Assembly: GCA_021732415.1 (NCBI GenBank)
Contig: JAKFVC010000001.1
Location: 1 to 64,000, forward strand
Origin: Planctomycetaceae bacterium
Lineage (GTDB): Bacteria; Planctomycetota; Planctomycetia; Planctomycetales; Planctomycetaceae
Length of the DNA stretch: 64,000 nucleotides
Direction of reading: 5' to 3'
Shown: in pieces, positions 1 through 8,262 of the stretch
Numbering within the stretch: position 1 is the stretch's first letter
Layout: each line of letters starts with the position of its first letter
The notes under the pieces: generated by a model
Database searches by the model: none
What the model was told of the DNA's origin: nothing
What the model saw: only the letters and a program-made list of their open reading frames with translations
Made by a program: the position numbers and the translations under genes

Positions 1-120
1 CCTTCGCACATCATCTTGCTCCATGCATTTAAGGCAGAACACTTCTGTCTTAAATGCTGGCGCAAATCTCGTGCCGCTGGGGGGCGGCTCCCCAGAAAAC
101 TTGACGTACTTGTGTATAAC

Positions 121-300
121 CAACAGGGTTGAGCGCAGCGACACCACCGGTTCGTGGCGTTACGTGTTTTCGACCCTGAAGGGGTCGCAGAGCAACGTTT
201 CTGCGACCCCTTCAGGGTCGAAATTCATCCGCCTGTCTGTTCCGGTGGTGTCGCTGCGCTCAACCACCGGCTACCTTCTGTGACCCCTCCGGGGTCAATC
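121..300. repeat. compound palindrome, family A, divergent copy 1
   Basis: The outer arms at 127-150 and 242-265 are perfect reverse complements (24 bp). Inside them a second perfect 20 bp hairpin pairs 171-190 with 201-220. This is the divergent member of the family also found at 3909-4147, 22997-23237 and 52609-52848. Its outer core reads GAGCGCAGCGAC where the others read GAGGAGCGGAGCGACGAC, and both arms changed together so pairing is kept. I see no gene in 1-402. Confidence 0.85.
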
Positions 301-402
301 AATCGCATCTCAACGATTATTCGAATCAATTTCTGAATTTCGGGTCGCCTCTCACGTGATACGGCTAAAAAGCTACAAGCTTTGCTGGAAAAGCGAGCAA
401 AC

Positions 403-654
403 TCACTCGGCTCGCTGTTGAGAAAAAAGACCTGCGATCAAAGCCCTCTGCTCCGAATCGTCCTCACGTTGCAGGATGTAAAGCTGAATGATTTCGGCAT
501 CGCTGCACTGAGGGTGCTGTGTTCGTAATTCTTGAAGGGCCTGCTCCTTGGCCAGTTCCGAGAGTTCAATGGCTTTCAGCAGCCGCTGCTCAGGCGTCAT
601 TCTTCGGAGAACTTCTAGATACCGTTGGTGATTCGGTTGCGGCTTAGGCCCCAT
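403..654 (-). CDS. small hypothetical protein overlapping larE
   Basis: An 83-residue acidic, helical-looking protein of unknown function. The ATG at 654 is preceded by AAGGGG about 8 bases upstream and overlaps the last 11 bases of larE, so the two are probably translationally coupled; a TTG at 660 is the alternative start. The middle carries TPEQRLLKAIELSELAKE, which resembles a class of short planctomycete proteins often placed next to another small gene. That resemblance is from memory and not a firm family assignment. No signal peptide or membrane segment is visible. Confidence 0.6.
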   Translation of the reverse strand: MGPKPQPNHQRYLEVLRRMTPEQRLLKAIELSELAKEQALQELRTQHPQCSDAEIIQLYILQREDDSEQRALIAGLFSQQRAE

Positions 655-1513
655 AATCAAACCCCTTTGCCTCCAAGGTTACCAAGGGCAGGGCGGCATT
701 CAAGCTGCCGGAACGGAAACCGTCTAGATCGATCGTGACAAACCGGAAGCCCAGACTTCGCAGATGGTCCGTGATTTCTGCTCGAACATCAGGCGCCACC
801 AATCGCGGCAGCTCTTCAATCGCAACTTCAATCCGGGCGAGATCGTGAGCTTCATGGCGTACTCGCAACTCACGAATTTCCAGTCGTTGACGCAAAAACT
901 GCTCGGCGGCGTCGACTCGCCGCACGCGTTCGGGAGTCACTTCCAATCCGTAGGCAATGCGGCTCGAGAGGCAGGGGCTGGCAGGTTTGTCCCAGACGGG
1001 AAGTCCCCAGTGCCGCGCGAGCTCGCGGACTTCGGCTTTGGTCAGCCCCACTTCGATCAACGGACTGCGGACGGTGTGTTCTTTGGCGGCCTGCATTCCG
1101 GGCCGGTAATCCCCCTGGTCGTCGACGTTCGCGCCGTTGACGATGACATCAACACCCAGTCGTGCGGTCATCCCTTCCAACTGGGTGTAAAGCTCCGTTT
1201 TGCAGTGATAGCAACGATCGCCCGAATTCCGTAGATAGTCGGGGTTGGAGAATTCTGTGGTGTGGAGAATCTCGTGACGAATGCCGATGCGTTGGGCGAG
1301 TTCCCGGGCCTCTTCCAGCTCGCCCGCGGCGAGGCTGTCGCTCACCGCAGTCGCCGCGATGGCCGCGTCTCCACAAGCCAGTTGGGCTGCCTGAGCCACC
1401 ACCGTACTGTCGACTCCGGCCGAGAACGCGACAGCCACGCGTCCGTAGCTCGCCAGAAGCTGCAGCAGGGCATCGCGTTTCAAGACAAGAGAGTCGGGCA
1501 GTGTAGTTGACAT
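644..1513 (-). CDS. larE: LarE-like ATP-dependent sulfur transferase
   Basis: A 289-residue PP-loop protein of the LarE/ExsB class. LarE adenylates and sulfurates the pyridinium dicarboxylate precursor of the nickel-pincer cofactor of lactate racemase. The PP-loop motif SAGVDS lies near residue 31, a CxxC pair (RCYHCKTE) near residues 101-104, and PCLSSR with a third cysteine near residue 181. Length fits the family. Having three cysteines rather than one is the pattern of LarE proteins proposed to carry a [4Fe-4S] cluster as sulfur carrier instead of sacrificing a cysteine. The ATG at 1513 is used; a GTG at 1525 is possible. No larB, larC or larA is in the window, so the client enzyme is unknown. 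Confidence 0.85.
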   Translation of the reverse strand: MSTTLPDSLVLKRDALLQLLASYGRVAVAFSAGVDSTVVAQAAQLACGDAAIAATAVSDSLAAGELEEARELAQRIGIRHEILHTTEFSNPDYLRNSGDRCYHCKTELYTQLEGMTARLGVDVIVNGANVDDQGDYRPGMQAAKEHTVRSPLIEVGLTKAEVRELARHWGLPVWDKPASPCLSSRIAYGLEVTPERVRRVDAAEQFLRQRLEIRELRVRHEAHDLARIEVAIEELPRLVAPDVRAEITDHLRSLGFRFVTIDLDGFRSGSLNAALPLVTLEAKGFDYGA

Positions 1514-1950
1514 TGATTTCGACACAACCTATTTAAATCAAGCACTTTACGGCACTTAGATACAGCCGAACTGTGCGAGAACCGACAGCGGCTGGAAACT
1601 CGCGGGCAGTTCAACTTTGCGGGATGTTCTTCATTCGACCTTTGCTGTGAGCTCTTCCACAGCTTATATTATCAGGATCTCGTGTCATTGATGCAGATTA
1701 CGTCGAATCTTCCAGGCTGCCGCAGGGTTAAACATCGAAGCGACTCGGCTGGGTGTTCCGGCCAGAGATGTTTCGTCGTGCTTGCTGACGACGATGGCTC
1801 CATCGAATGACCTGATAAAAACGACTCGCTCCACGAATTGTCGCGGTTTCTCGCGCGGTCCTCGCAAAGGGCGGTCCGCAGACCAGTGCGACAACCGAGA
1901 TCATCACCGATATCATCGTAGTGTATGGCCAGAATACAGGGAAATGTCCC
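1514..1950. other. intergenic region between divergent larE and cytochrome gene
   Basis: This 437 bp gap separates two divergently transcribed genes and must hold both promoters. I see no convincing gene, palindromic repeat or clear promoter motif in it. Confidence 0.5.
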
Positions 1951-3858
1951 ATGCGTAAGTTGACGTGGCTCAGTCTTGTTTGGCTGTTGGCGTTCGGAAT
2001 GTTGTGGAGCGGAGCCGCACTACCCGTCGGCGCCGCCATTACTCCCGATCAACGGAAAGAACTGGGCGAAGTCCGCAAGGAAGTCGCCAAAGTTGCAGGA
2101 CACCTCGCGAAGAAGGAATTCGAGGAAGCTCGAAAAATCCTGAACGACGCTCAGGAAAAGATTTCCAAGATCGCCAGCGACGCCAAGGTGATGGAATCCG
2201 ACAAGACATTGGCCCCGATTCTGCTGCAGATTGAAAAGCAGCGGGCCGCGTTGGACAAGAAAGCGGGCGGAGCAGGGGAGGGAGGGATCAACTTCGATAA
2301 AGAAGTCGCCCCCATCCTGGCGGCCAAATGTGCCAATTGTCACAACGAAGAGCGCTCCTCGGGTGGACTGAAACTCGATACCTTTGCGGGTCTGGAAGCG
2401 GGCGGGACGAACAACCCCTTGCTGGTCCCCGGCCAGGGTGCCCGCAGCCTGCTGGTTGCCCGGCTGACGGCCAACGGTCCCGCGCGGATGCCCAAGGCTC
2501 CGGCGCCCGCCCTGTCGGCCGCGGAAATTGCCACCATTACCTCCTGGGTGAATCAGGGAGCGAAATACGAAGGGGACAAAGCGAAGAAATTCCAGGCCGC
2601 GGCCGCCGGTGGTGCAGCGCGTGGCAACAATCTTCCGGTCCCCGCCATCGTCCGTGCCGCTGGCAATGAAAAGGTTTCCTTCACGAAGGATATCGCTCCG
2701 TTCATGGTCAATTTGTGCGTCGGCTGTCATAGCGGGAACAATCCCCGCGGTGGCCTGAATTTGACGACGTTCGAGGGTCTGATGAAGGGTGGGCAGAGCG
2801 GTCGCGTCATTCTGCCTGGCAACATGGAAGGCAGCCGCCTGTTCCGCCTGGTGGGTGGATTGGAGCTCCCCCGCATGCCGCAAGGGCAGGCCCGGATCAC
2901 CCGTACCAACTATGAAAACTTGAAAACCTGGTTCGAAGAAGGCAACAAGTTCGACGGCCCCGATCCCAAGCGCCCGTTACGCGAAATCGTTCCGACCGAA
3001 GCCGAAATCATCGCTTCCAAGCTTGCGAAACTCTCTCCGGAAGAGTTCAACGCGATGCGGAAGGAAAAGTCTGAAGATCAGTGGAAACGCTCGAATTCCA
3101 AGGAAACGGCCTTCACGGTCGAAAGCGCCGACTATCTGGTCATGGGCAATGCCAGCGAAGACCGTTTGAAGGAAGTCCTGGGCTGGGCTGACGAGCACGC
3201 GAAGACTCTTCGCGCCGCGTTCGGTGCCAAGACCAACGAAATCTGGAAGGGCAAGCTGGCGATCTTCGTCTTCAAGGATCGCTTCAGTTTCGAAGAATTC
3301 CCACGCGTGATCGATTCGGCCGAAGTCCCCCGCGAAACCATCGGTCTGTCCAAGGTCTCCCCCAGCTTTGACGAGGCCTATGTCTGCGTCGAAGACATCG
3401 GGGACCAAGTGACCTCCGAATCACCGGGGATGAAACTCAGCGTCATCGACCAGATCACCGGTGCCTACCTGAAGCGATCGGGCGACAAGATCCCCGAGTG
3501 GCTAATCCGTGGCTTGGGTTTGGCGTTGGCTTCCAAGGACGACAAAAAGAACGAGTTCATCCTGGCCCAGCCAGCGATGGCCGTGCAGTCTCTCCAAGGC
3601 CTGGAAAGCCCCGAGCAAGTTTTTGAAAAGGGAAAGTTCTCATCAGCCGATTTGGGGCCGGTAGGCTTCACGCTGGTCCAGCACATGATGGCTGCGGGCG
3701 GACCTGCCAAGCTGGGGATGCTGATCGACAAACTCCAAGGGGGTGCCGAACTGGCAGCGGCCTTGAAAGACGTCTACAACGCCGATTTGAAGACGCTGGG
3801 GATGTCCTATGGGAATATGCTGGGGAATCGCAAGCCGGGCAAGGTCAAGAAGAAATAG
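1951..3858 (+). CDS. secreted double-haem planctomycete cytochrome with degenerate peptidase-like C-terminus
   Basis: A 635-residue exported protein. The ATG at 1951 begins a clear signal peptide; a GTG at 1921 would put extra residues before it. After a helical stretch come two PSCyt1-like haem modules, each with CxxCH: CANCH at residues 127-131 and CVGCH at 256-260, each followed by a GGL-L-TF segment. The last ~250 residues resemble a gluzincin (peptidase MA-like) domain: LAIFVFKD, then IPEWLIRGLGLALAS where active enzymes have a WL-EG helix. I find no HExxH, so it is probably not a protease. Likely a periplasmic electron-transfer or binding protein. It is a single gene with no DUF1549/DUF1553 partner beside it. 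Confidence 0.8.
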   Translation: MRKLTWLSLVWLLAFGMLWSGAALPVGAAITPDQRKELGEVRKEVAKVAGHLAKKEFEEARKILNDAQEKISKIASDAKVMESDKTLAPILLQIEKQRAALDKKAGGAGEGGINFDKEVAPILAAKCANCHNEERSSGGLKLDTFAGLEAGGTNNPLLVPGQGARSLLVARLTANGPARMPKAPAPALSAAEIATITSWVNQGAKYEGDKAKKFQAAAAGGAARGNNLPVPAIVRAAGNEKVSFTKDIAPFMVNLCVGCHSGNNPRGGLNLTTFEGLMKGGQSGRVILPGNMEGSRLFRLVGGLELPRMPQGQARITRTNYENLKTWFEEGNKFDGPDPKRPLREIVPTEAEIIASKLAKLSPEEFNAMRKEKSEDQWKRSNSKETAFTVESADYLVMGNASEDRLKEVLGWADEHAKTLRAAFGAKTNEIWKGKLAIFVFKDRFSFEEFPRVIDSAEVPRETIGLSKVSPSFDEAYVCVEDIGDQVTSESPGMKLSVIDQITGAYLKRSGDKIPEWLIRGLGLALASKDDKKNEFILAQPAMAVQSLQGLESPEQVFEKGKFSSADLGPVGFTLVQHMMAAGGPAKLGMLIDKLQGGAELAAALKDVYNADLKTLGMSYGNMLGNRKPGKVKKK

Positions 3859-3908
3859 AGAATCGTGTATCACTATAGTTGAATAGTGTGAGATCGAGTA
3901 TTCGCACC

Positions 3909-4147
3909 TATCCCGGAGGGATTAAAGAGAGTAGCCGGTGGTTGAGGAGCGGAGCGACGACACCACCGGATAATGTCCCACCGCCTTTCCGATCCTGAAG
4001 GGATCGCAGAGGGTTACCAACTCGGTCGATCGTCACTTTACTCCTTCTGGCATCCCTTCAGGATGCGTTCATACGGGGGGGCTGACCGGTGGTGTCGTCG
4101 CTCCGCTCCTCAACCACCGGCTACCCTCTGCGACCCCTCCGGGGTCA
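3909..4147. repeat. compound palindrome, family A, copy 2
   Basis: The outer arms, 3933-3969 and 4086-4122, are perfect 37 bp reverse complements. The inner arms, 3992-4004 and 4052-4064, also pair perfectly. The left edge reads TATCCCGGAGGGATTAAAGAG and the right edge carries a small GACCCCTCCGGGGTC hairpin. It fills most of the gap between the cytochrome gene and thiO. Confidence 0.9.
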
Positions 4148-4267
4148 AGCGCCTCCACGCCGGGCACGGACAATTTCGTTCCAAGATATGATGTCCGGGG
4201 CCTCACGGCACCCGGCGCGCCTAATTCATCTTGAAGTCGTGTCTCAGAGTATTAGGAAATCATCAAC

Positions 4268-5395
4268 GTGTCAGCCGAGTCCGTTCCCGATGTCGTGGTG
4301 GTAGGTGGTGGAGTCATCGGGTTGTCGATCGCCTATTTCCTGTCGCAGCGCGGCGCGGCGGTGACCGTTCTCGACCAAGGCCAGCCGGGGCAGGAAGCGT
4401 CGTGGGCCGGTGCCGGAATGTTGCCCCCCGGCAATCTGGAACGCGCCCAGGGTGGAGCGGCTCAACTGCGAGCCTTCAGCCATCAACGCTGGAAATCCTT
4501 CAGCACAGAACTCCGCGAACTCACCGGAATCGACAACGGCTATCTGGAATCGGCCGGATTGGAACTGGGCTTCAGCGGGGAAGGGGACCGGCTGCGAGAA
4601 GAGACCGAGGGGTGGATCTCCGAAGGCGTGGCACTCGAGCGATTGACTCCGCTGGATCTGCAGCATCTCGAGCCGGCACTGAGCCCTGAAATCCGGCATG
4701 CCTATCGCCTGCCCGCGTTTGCTCAAGTGCGCAACCCGCGGCACCTGAAGGCACTGATTCTGGCGTGCGAGCTGCAAAAGATCCGCATTGTCGCCGGCGC
4801 CCCGGTCATGCAGTTTGATACGGAATCTAACTCCGAAGGTTCCGGTCGGATTCTGGCGGCGCGATCGGCTAACGAACGTTTTCCGGCCGGCCAGTTCGTG
4901 ATCGCTGGTGGTGCCTGGACAGGGGGCCTCACCCGGCAACTTCAAGTGGAGATCCCGGTACGACCGGTGCGCGGTCAGATCGTCCTGTTGTCGGCTGTCC
5001 CGCTGCCGTTTAAGCATATCTTAAACAACGGCGCCCGCTATCTCGTGCCGCGAGCAGACGGGAAGATCTTGATCGGGGCGACGGAAGAAGAAGCTGGATT
5101 CGACAAACGCAACACTGTTGAAGGAGTCGCTGGCCTGCTGCAATTCGCCCAGCGGTTGGTTCCCGAACTGGCTCAAGCAAAACTGGAGCGAACCTGGTCC
5201 GGATTGCGTCCGGGATCTCCGAACGGCAATCCGTTCTTGTCGCGTTTGCCGAAGCACGCGAACGGCTATGTCGCGGCTGGCCATTTCCGGGCGGGATTGC
5301 AACTATCGGTGGCGACAGGCGAACTGATGGCCCAGTTGATCACAACCGGAACGACGGCGATCGATCTGGAAGAGTTTCGAGTGAAGATGTCGTAG
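4268..5395 (+). CDS. thiO: glycine oxidase ThiO (FAD-dependent)
   Basis: A 375-residue FAD-dependent amine oxidase of the DAO family. ThiO oxidises glycine to iminoglycine, the source of the C2-N3 unit of the thiamine thiazole ring. The N-terminus has the Rossmann motif VVGGGVIGLSIAYFLSQRG followed by an acidic residue (VLDQG), then GQEASWAGAGMLPP, typical of ThiO. The C-terminus has RPGSPNGNPFL and the GHFRAGLQLS flavin-site segment. It starts at GTG 4268. The stop codon TAG is part of the palindrome at 5392. No other thiazole gene is adjacent. Other small amine oxidases of the family are possible but less likely. Confidence 0.88.
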   Translation: MSAESVPDVVVVGGGVIGLSIAYFLSQRGAAVTVLDQGQPGQEASWAGAGMLPPGNLERAQGGAAQLRAFSHQRWKSFSTELRELTGIDNGYLESAGLELGFSGEGDRLREETEGWISEGVALERLTPLDLQHLEPALSPEIRHAYRLPAFAQVRNPRHLKALILACELQKIRIVAGAPVMQFDTESNSEGSGRILAARSANERFPAGQFVIAGGAWTGGLTRQLQVEIPVRPVRGQIVLLSAVPLPFKHILNNGARYLVPRADGKILIGATEEEAGFDKRNTVEGVAGLLQFAQRLVPELAQAKLERTWSGLRPGSPNGNPFLSRLPKHANGYVAAGHFRAGLQLSVATGELMAQLITTGTTAIDLEEFRVKMS

Positions 5396-5462
5396 CCCGA
5401 CTCTCTGAGTCGGGAGTATTTTTTTCTCTTCAGCAGACACCCGACTCAGAGAGTCGGGCTAC
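5392..5462. repeat. GTAGC-type palindrome pair, CCGACTC core
   Basis: Two inverted copies of a unit that starts GTAGC and has the palindromic core CCGACTCTCTGAGTCGG lie at 5392-5414 and 5440-5462, separated by a T-rich spacer. The first copy supplies the thiO stop codon. The whole can fold as one long hairpin and could end thiO transcription. Confidence 0.85.
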
Positions 5463-5480
5463 GATAAGAAGGATCCCATC

Positions 5481-5930
5481 GTGCGAGCTGTCGTCCAGCG
5501 AGTCTCCCGGGCCAAAGTGACCGTGGACGGGGAAATCACCGGCGAGATCGCACGCGGTTATGTGGTCTTGCTGGGAGTCGCGGAAGGGGATACTCAGGCA
5601 GATGTCATCTACATGGCCCAAAAGATCGTCGGCTTGCGGATCTTCGAAGATGGCGACGGCAAGATGAACCTCGGCCTGGCGGACATCGGGGGTGGCATGC
5701 TGGTGGTGAGTCAGTTCACGCTGCTCGGAGATACTCGCAAAGGACGCCGGCCGAGTTTCATCGCCGCCGCCCGTCCAGAAATCGCCGATGCGCTGTACCG
5801 CAGCTTCATCGCCGAAGTTCAAGGGCAGGGGATCAACGTCGCGACGGGCCGCTTCCAGACGCACATGGATGTCGAACTGGTGAATGACGGCCCGGTGACC
5901 TTGCTGATCGATAGTCGCAAAGACTTTTGA
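5481..5930 (+). CDS. dtd: D-aminoacyl-tRNA deacylase
   Basis: A 149-residue Dtd homologue of full family length. It hydrolyses the ester of D-aminoacyl-tRNA (and Gly-tRNA-Ala) and so proofreads translation in the cytoplasm. Diagnostic elements are the N-terminal [17 protein letters not shown], the catalytic-site [17 protein letters not shown] near residue 78 and the C-terminal [10 protein letters not shown], which carries the cross-subunit proline motif. It starts at GTG 5481, soon after the palindrome that separates it from thiO. Confidence 0.95.
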   Translation: MRAVVQRVSRAKVTVDGEITGEIARGYVVLLGVAEGDTQADVIYMAQKIVGLRIFEDGDGKMNLGLADIGGGMLVVSQFTLLGDTRKGRRPSFIAAARPEIADALYRSFIAEVQGQGINVATGRFQTHMDVELVNDGPVTLLIDSRKDF

Positions 5931-5981
5931 TCTATCTGGGCGCCGGTCTACGGAGAGACCATTTCATAAGAGCTTTTTTTG

Positions 5982-6069
5982 AGCCACAGAATGACACAGA
6001 AGAAACACAGAATCAGAAAGTGAAGATTTTTCTCATTTTTCTGTGTTTCTTCTGTGGCATTCTGTGGCA
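5982..6069. repeat. iterated-word inverted repeat (CACAGA type)
   Basis: The arms at 5983-6012 and 6039-6068 are nearly perfect reverse complements. Each arm repeats the word CACAGA roughly every 11 bases (CCACAGAATGACACAGAAG...). The same element with the same arms is at 37165-37249, and a half copy lies at about 52889-52919. Confidence 0.8.
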
Positions 6070-6270
6070 AAACGCCCTCTTCCTAAACCTCCGTGCTCTC
6101 CGCTTCTTCATGGTGAAATCTCCTGGCGGATGATTCACCAAACACGGCCCAGCCTGCCCATTTCTACGGCCCTGCGTTTCGCCAACGAAAACTGGTCTTC
6201 ATCCCGGCAGGGCAGAAACGGTATATTTCCGGCACTCAAGTCGGAACTTGTTTCAACAGGCAGGGATGCC

Positions 6271-7665
6271 ATGATGGCGTTTGATATCTTCATTTGCGTG
6301 ATCTTGCTCTTCACGACAATTCGCGGAGCGGCGAAGGGTGTCGCCTGGCAATTGGCCGGCATCGGAGCCCTCGTCCTCTGTTTTCTCTTCGCGACGCCGC
6401 TCTCGTTGACGCTCGCTCCGATGATCAAACTGGCCCCGCCGCTCAACCGCTGGGTGGCCATGCTGGGGATCTATCTCGTCTTCTCGTTCGGCACATTCGC
6501 CATCGCCCGCGGTTTTCGCGAAGCATTGGAGAAGGCAAAGTTCGTGGAATTCGACCGCCACATGGGAGCCTTGTTCGGTCTGTTCAAAGGGGCTCTCCTC
6601 TCGCTGGTGATTACGTTCTTCGCAGTCGCCATGTCGCAGCAAGCACGTGAGTACATTCTCAAGACCTATACCGGCTACACAGCCGCCCACATCATGAATG
6701 CTCTCGATCCGGTGATGCCCAAGGAATTGCACGCCGTTCTGGAACCCTACATCCACGAACTCGATGCCGTCGATCCCGGGCTCGAGCGCGATCGCGATGC
6801 CTTTCACGATGAACTGGGAATTGATCCCAATGCGGATCCACAGACCAATCCCCGTAACTCCGGTGTTGGCTATCGTCCTGCCACGGGTGACAGCGAAAAC
6901 GGCTTACCCGACGATCCCTTTCAAGCGGATTCGGGCCAGGAAGGCCCGCCGGGATTGAACGATCCCAATCAACCACCGGCTGCGGCCCCCACTTTCATGG
7001 AGGAAGCTGAGCAACTCCTGAAGCGGATTCCCAGCCTGGCATCCAAAGTCGCGCCCGCCGTCAAACAGCAAGTCGTGAAGGCGATGCAGAATACGCTTAG
7101 CGAACATCGGGACGAATTCATCGATCAACTCAGCCAGGCCAAATCCCCAGAGCAAGTCAGCAGTTTGGCGCGAACTTGGCAGAACGGTCGACCAACACGT
7201 CAACCACCAAACGACCAGGCGGGTAATGAAGAGGCTCCATTCGAGGGCTTCAACAACCGCCCGATCAACAACAATCGTCCAATCGCGGGCCGCCCGCAGC
7301 CCCAGATTCCGGGACGACGCCTGAACTCGCCCGAGGGAATTGTCGACGACGAAAACCTGCAGCCACAGCGTCAGCAATTGCTGCAAAGCATCGCCCGCAT
7401 CTTCTCGAGCCAACCCAGCCAACAGGCCCGCAAGATGACCGAAATCGAAACCGTGATGCTCGGGTTGCCCGATCCCATCGCGGTGGGAGCCCTCAGCGAC
7501 TGGCTGTCCGATCTGCGTGGCGAAGACCCCGATCCCGATCCGCAAACGGATGTCTCCACGCTGTTGAATGTCCGCATCGCGCGACAGATCGAGGCTCAAA
7601 ACATCCCCCGCAACCGACTGCCGATCGAATGGCAGACGCGACTGGAACGCTTCCTGCGAAACTGA
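6271..7665 (+). CDS. CvpA family inner-membrane protein with long disordered tail
   Basis: A 464-residue protein with four hydrophobic segments in the first ~135 residues, in the arrangement of the CvpA/colicin V production family (MAFDIFICVILLFTTIRG start, GALFGLFKGALLSLVI later). The remaining ~330 residues are hydrophilic and rich in Pro, Asn, Gln and Asp, with no domain I recognise. The reading frame is open upstream to 6043, but that part overlaps the repeat at 5982-6069. The ATG at 6271 or 6274, just before the first membrane segment, is therefore chosen. The long tail is far beyond the usual 160-230 residues of CvpA. Its role is unknown; family members influence envelope stress and secretion. 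Confidence 0.75.
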   Translation: MMAFDIFICVILLFTTIRGAAKGVAWQLAGIGALVLCFLFATPLSLTLAPMIKLAPPLNRWVAMLGIYLVFSFGTFAIARGFREALEKAKFVEFDRHMGALFGLFKGALLSLVITFFAVAMSQQAREYILKTYTGYTAAHIMNALDPVMPKELHAVLEPYIHELDAVDPGLERDRDAFHDELGIDPNADPQTNPRNSGVGYRPATGDSENGLPDDPFQADSGQEGPPGLNDPNQPPAAAPTFMEEAEQLLKRIPSLASKVAPAVKQQVVKAMQNTLSEHRDEFIDQLSQAKSPEQVSSLARTWQNGRPTRQPPNDQAGNEEAPFEGFNNRPINNNRPIAGRPQPQIPGRRLNSPEGIVDDENLQPQRQQLLQSIARIFSSQPSQQARKMTEIETVMLGLPDPIAVGALSDWLSDLRGEDPDPDPQTDVSTLLNVRIARQIEAQNIPRNRLPIEWQTRLERFLRN

Positions 7666-7685
7666 TTCGACCTCAACGGATTGGT

Positions 7686-7757
7686 GTAGCGGAACCTCGT
7701 AAGAGTTCCGCTTCAAAGTCGGGAGACGACCGCGGAACTCTTACGTGGTTCCGCTAC
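7686..7757. repeat. GTAGC-type palindrome pair, GGAACCTCGT core
   Basis: The arms at 7686-7711 and 7732-7757 are near-perfect reverse complements that begin GTAGCGGAACC and end GGTTCCGCTAC. The element lies directly behind the CvpA gene and belongs to the GTAGC...GCTAC class. Confidence 0.85.
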
Positions 7758-7782
7758 AGACATTGGCGTCTGGAGGCGACTG

Positions 7783-8013
7783 ATGGTTCGAGTCGCGTTT
7801 CTGATTGAATCCCTGAGCGTCGTTGTCGGACTGCCGTGGTGCGTGTCGTGTGCGTTGATGTGGGCCGGCTGCCAGGCACACGAGCTCTCAGCCCGCGACC
7901 GTGCCGTGCATGAAGCGATAGAGATCTGCGCGCAGAAGAAGCTCGCCAGCCAGCAACTGAGCGAGCAGCAAGCCAAACAGCACCCAATGACGCAGATCTT
8001 GAAAACTCGCTGA
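7783..8013 (+). CDS. small membrane or lipoprotein-like hypothetical
   Basis: A 76-residue frame with the ribosome-binding sequence GGAGG about 7 bases before the ATG. It has a hydrophobic N-terminal segment ending in LMWAGC, an imperfect lipobox, followed by a charged helical segment. I do not recognise a family. The good ribosome-binding site and signal-like N-terminus support it; its short length and isolated position, with repeats on both sides, keep this tentative. Confidence 0.45.
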   Translation: MVRVAFLIESLSVVVGLPWCVSCALMWAGCQAHELSARDRAVHEAIEICAQKKLASQQLSEQQAKQHPMTQILKTR

Positions 8014-8161
8014 ATTCCAGGCAATCTGGATATCGAATTAAACATAACAGACATTATCGGACGTTGTGTAGCGGTCGGTTTTAGGCTCGTAGGACGGATC
8101 TCCTAACCAGTCCACGCATCTCAAGATGAATGCTGACTGCTTTGAACGAGAACCTTCAAAG

Positions 8162-8239
8162 CCCCGTGGCGGACGCTGCTAGCGTCCGTGTCAGCTACGA
8201 CTGCGACCGACTCGGACGGGGCCTGGAGACCCGTCCTAC
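8162..8239. repeat. GGACGCT palindrome plus family B element
   Basis: The segment 8162-8192 contains GGCGGACGCTGCTAGCGTCC and is repeated in inverse orientation, base for base, at 25652-25682. Next to it, 8213-8239 is a single family B element (GGGGCCTGGAGACCCGTCC), related to those at 9413, 26446, 43567, 54110 and 58750. Confidence 0.75.
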
Positions 8240-8262
8240 TTGTTGGCCAGTCTCTCTCGCAA

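Noticed and set aside
2020-2883. 287-codon frame on the minus strand within the cytochrome gene
   Set aside because: It is antisense to a clear haem protein with CxxCH motifs on the plus strand; no independent evidence.
6043-6270. Upstream extension of the CvpA gene
   Set aside because: The extension begins inside the CACAGA palindrome and lacks a signal or domain; the first membrane segment starts right after the ATG at 6271.
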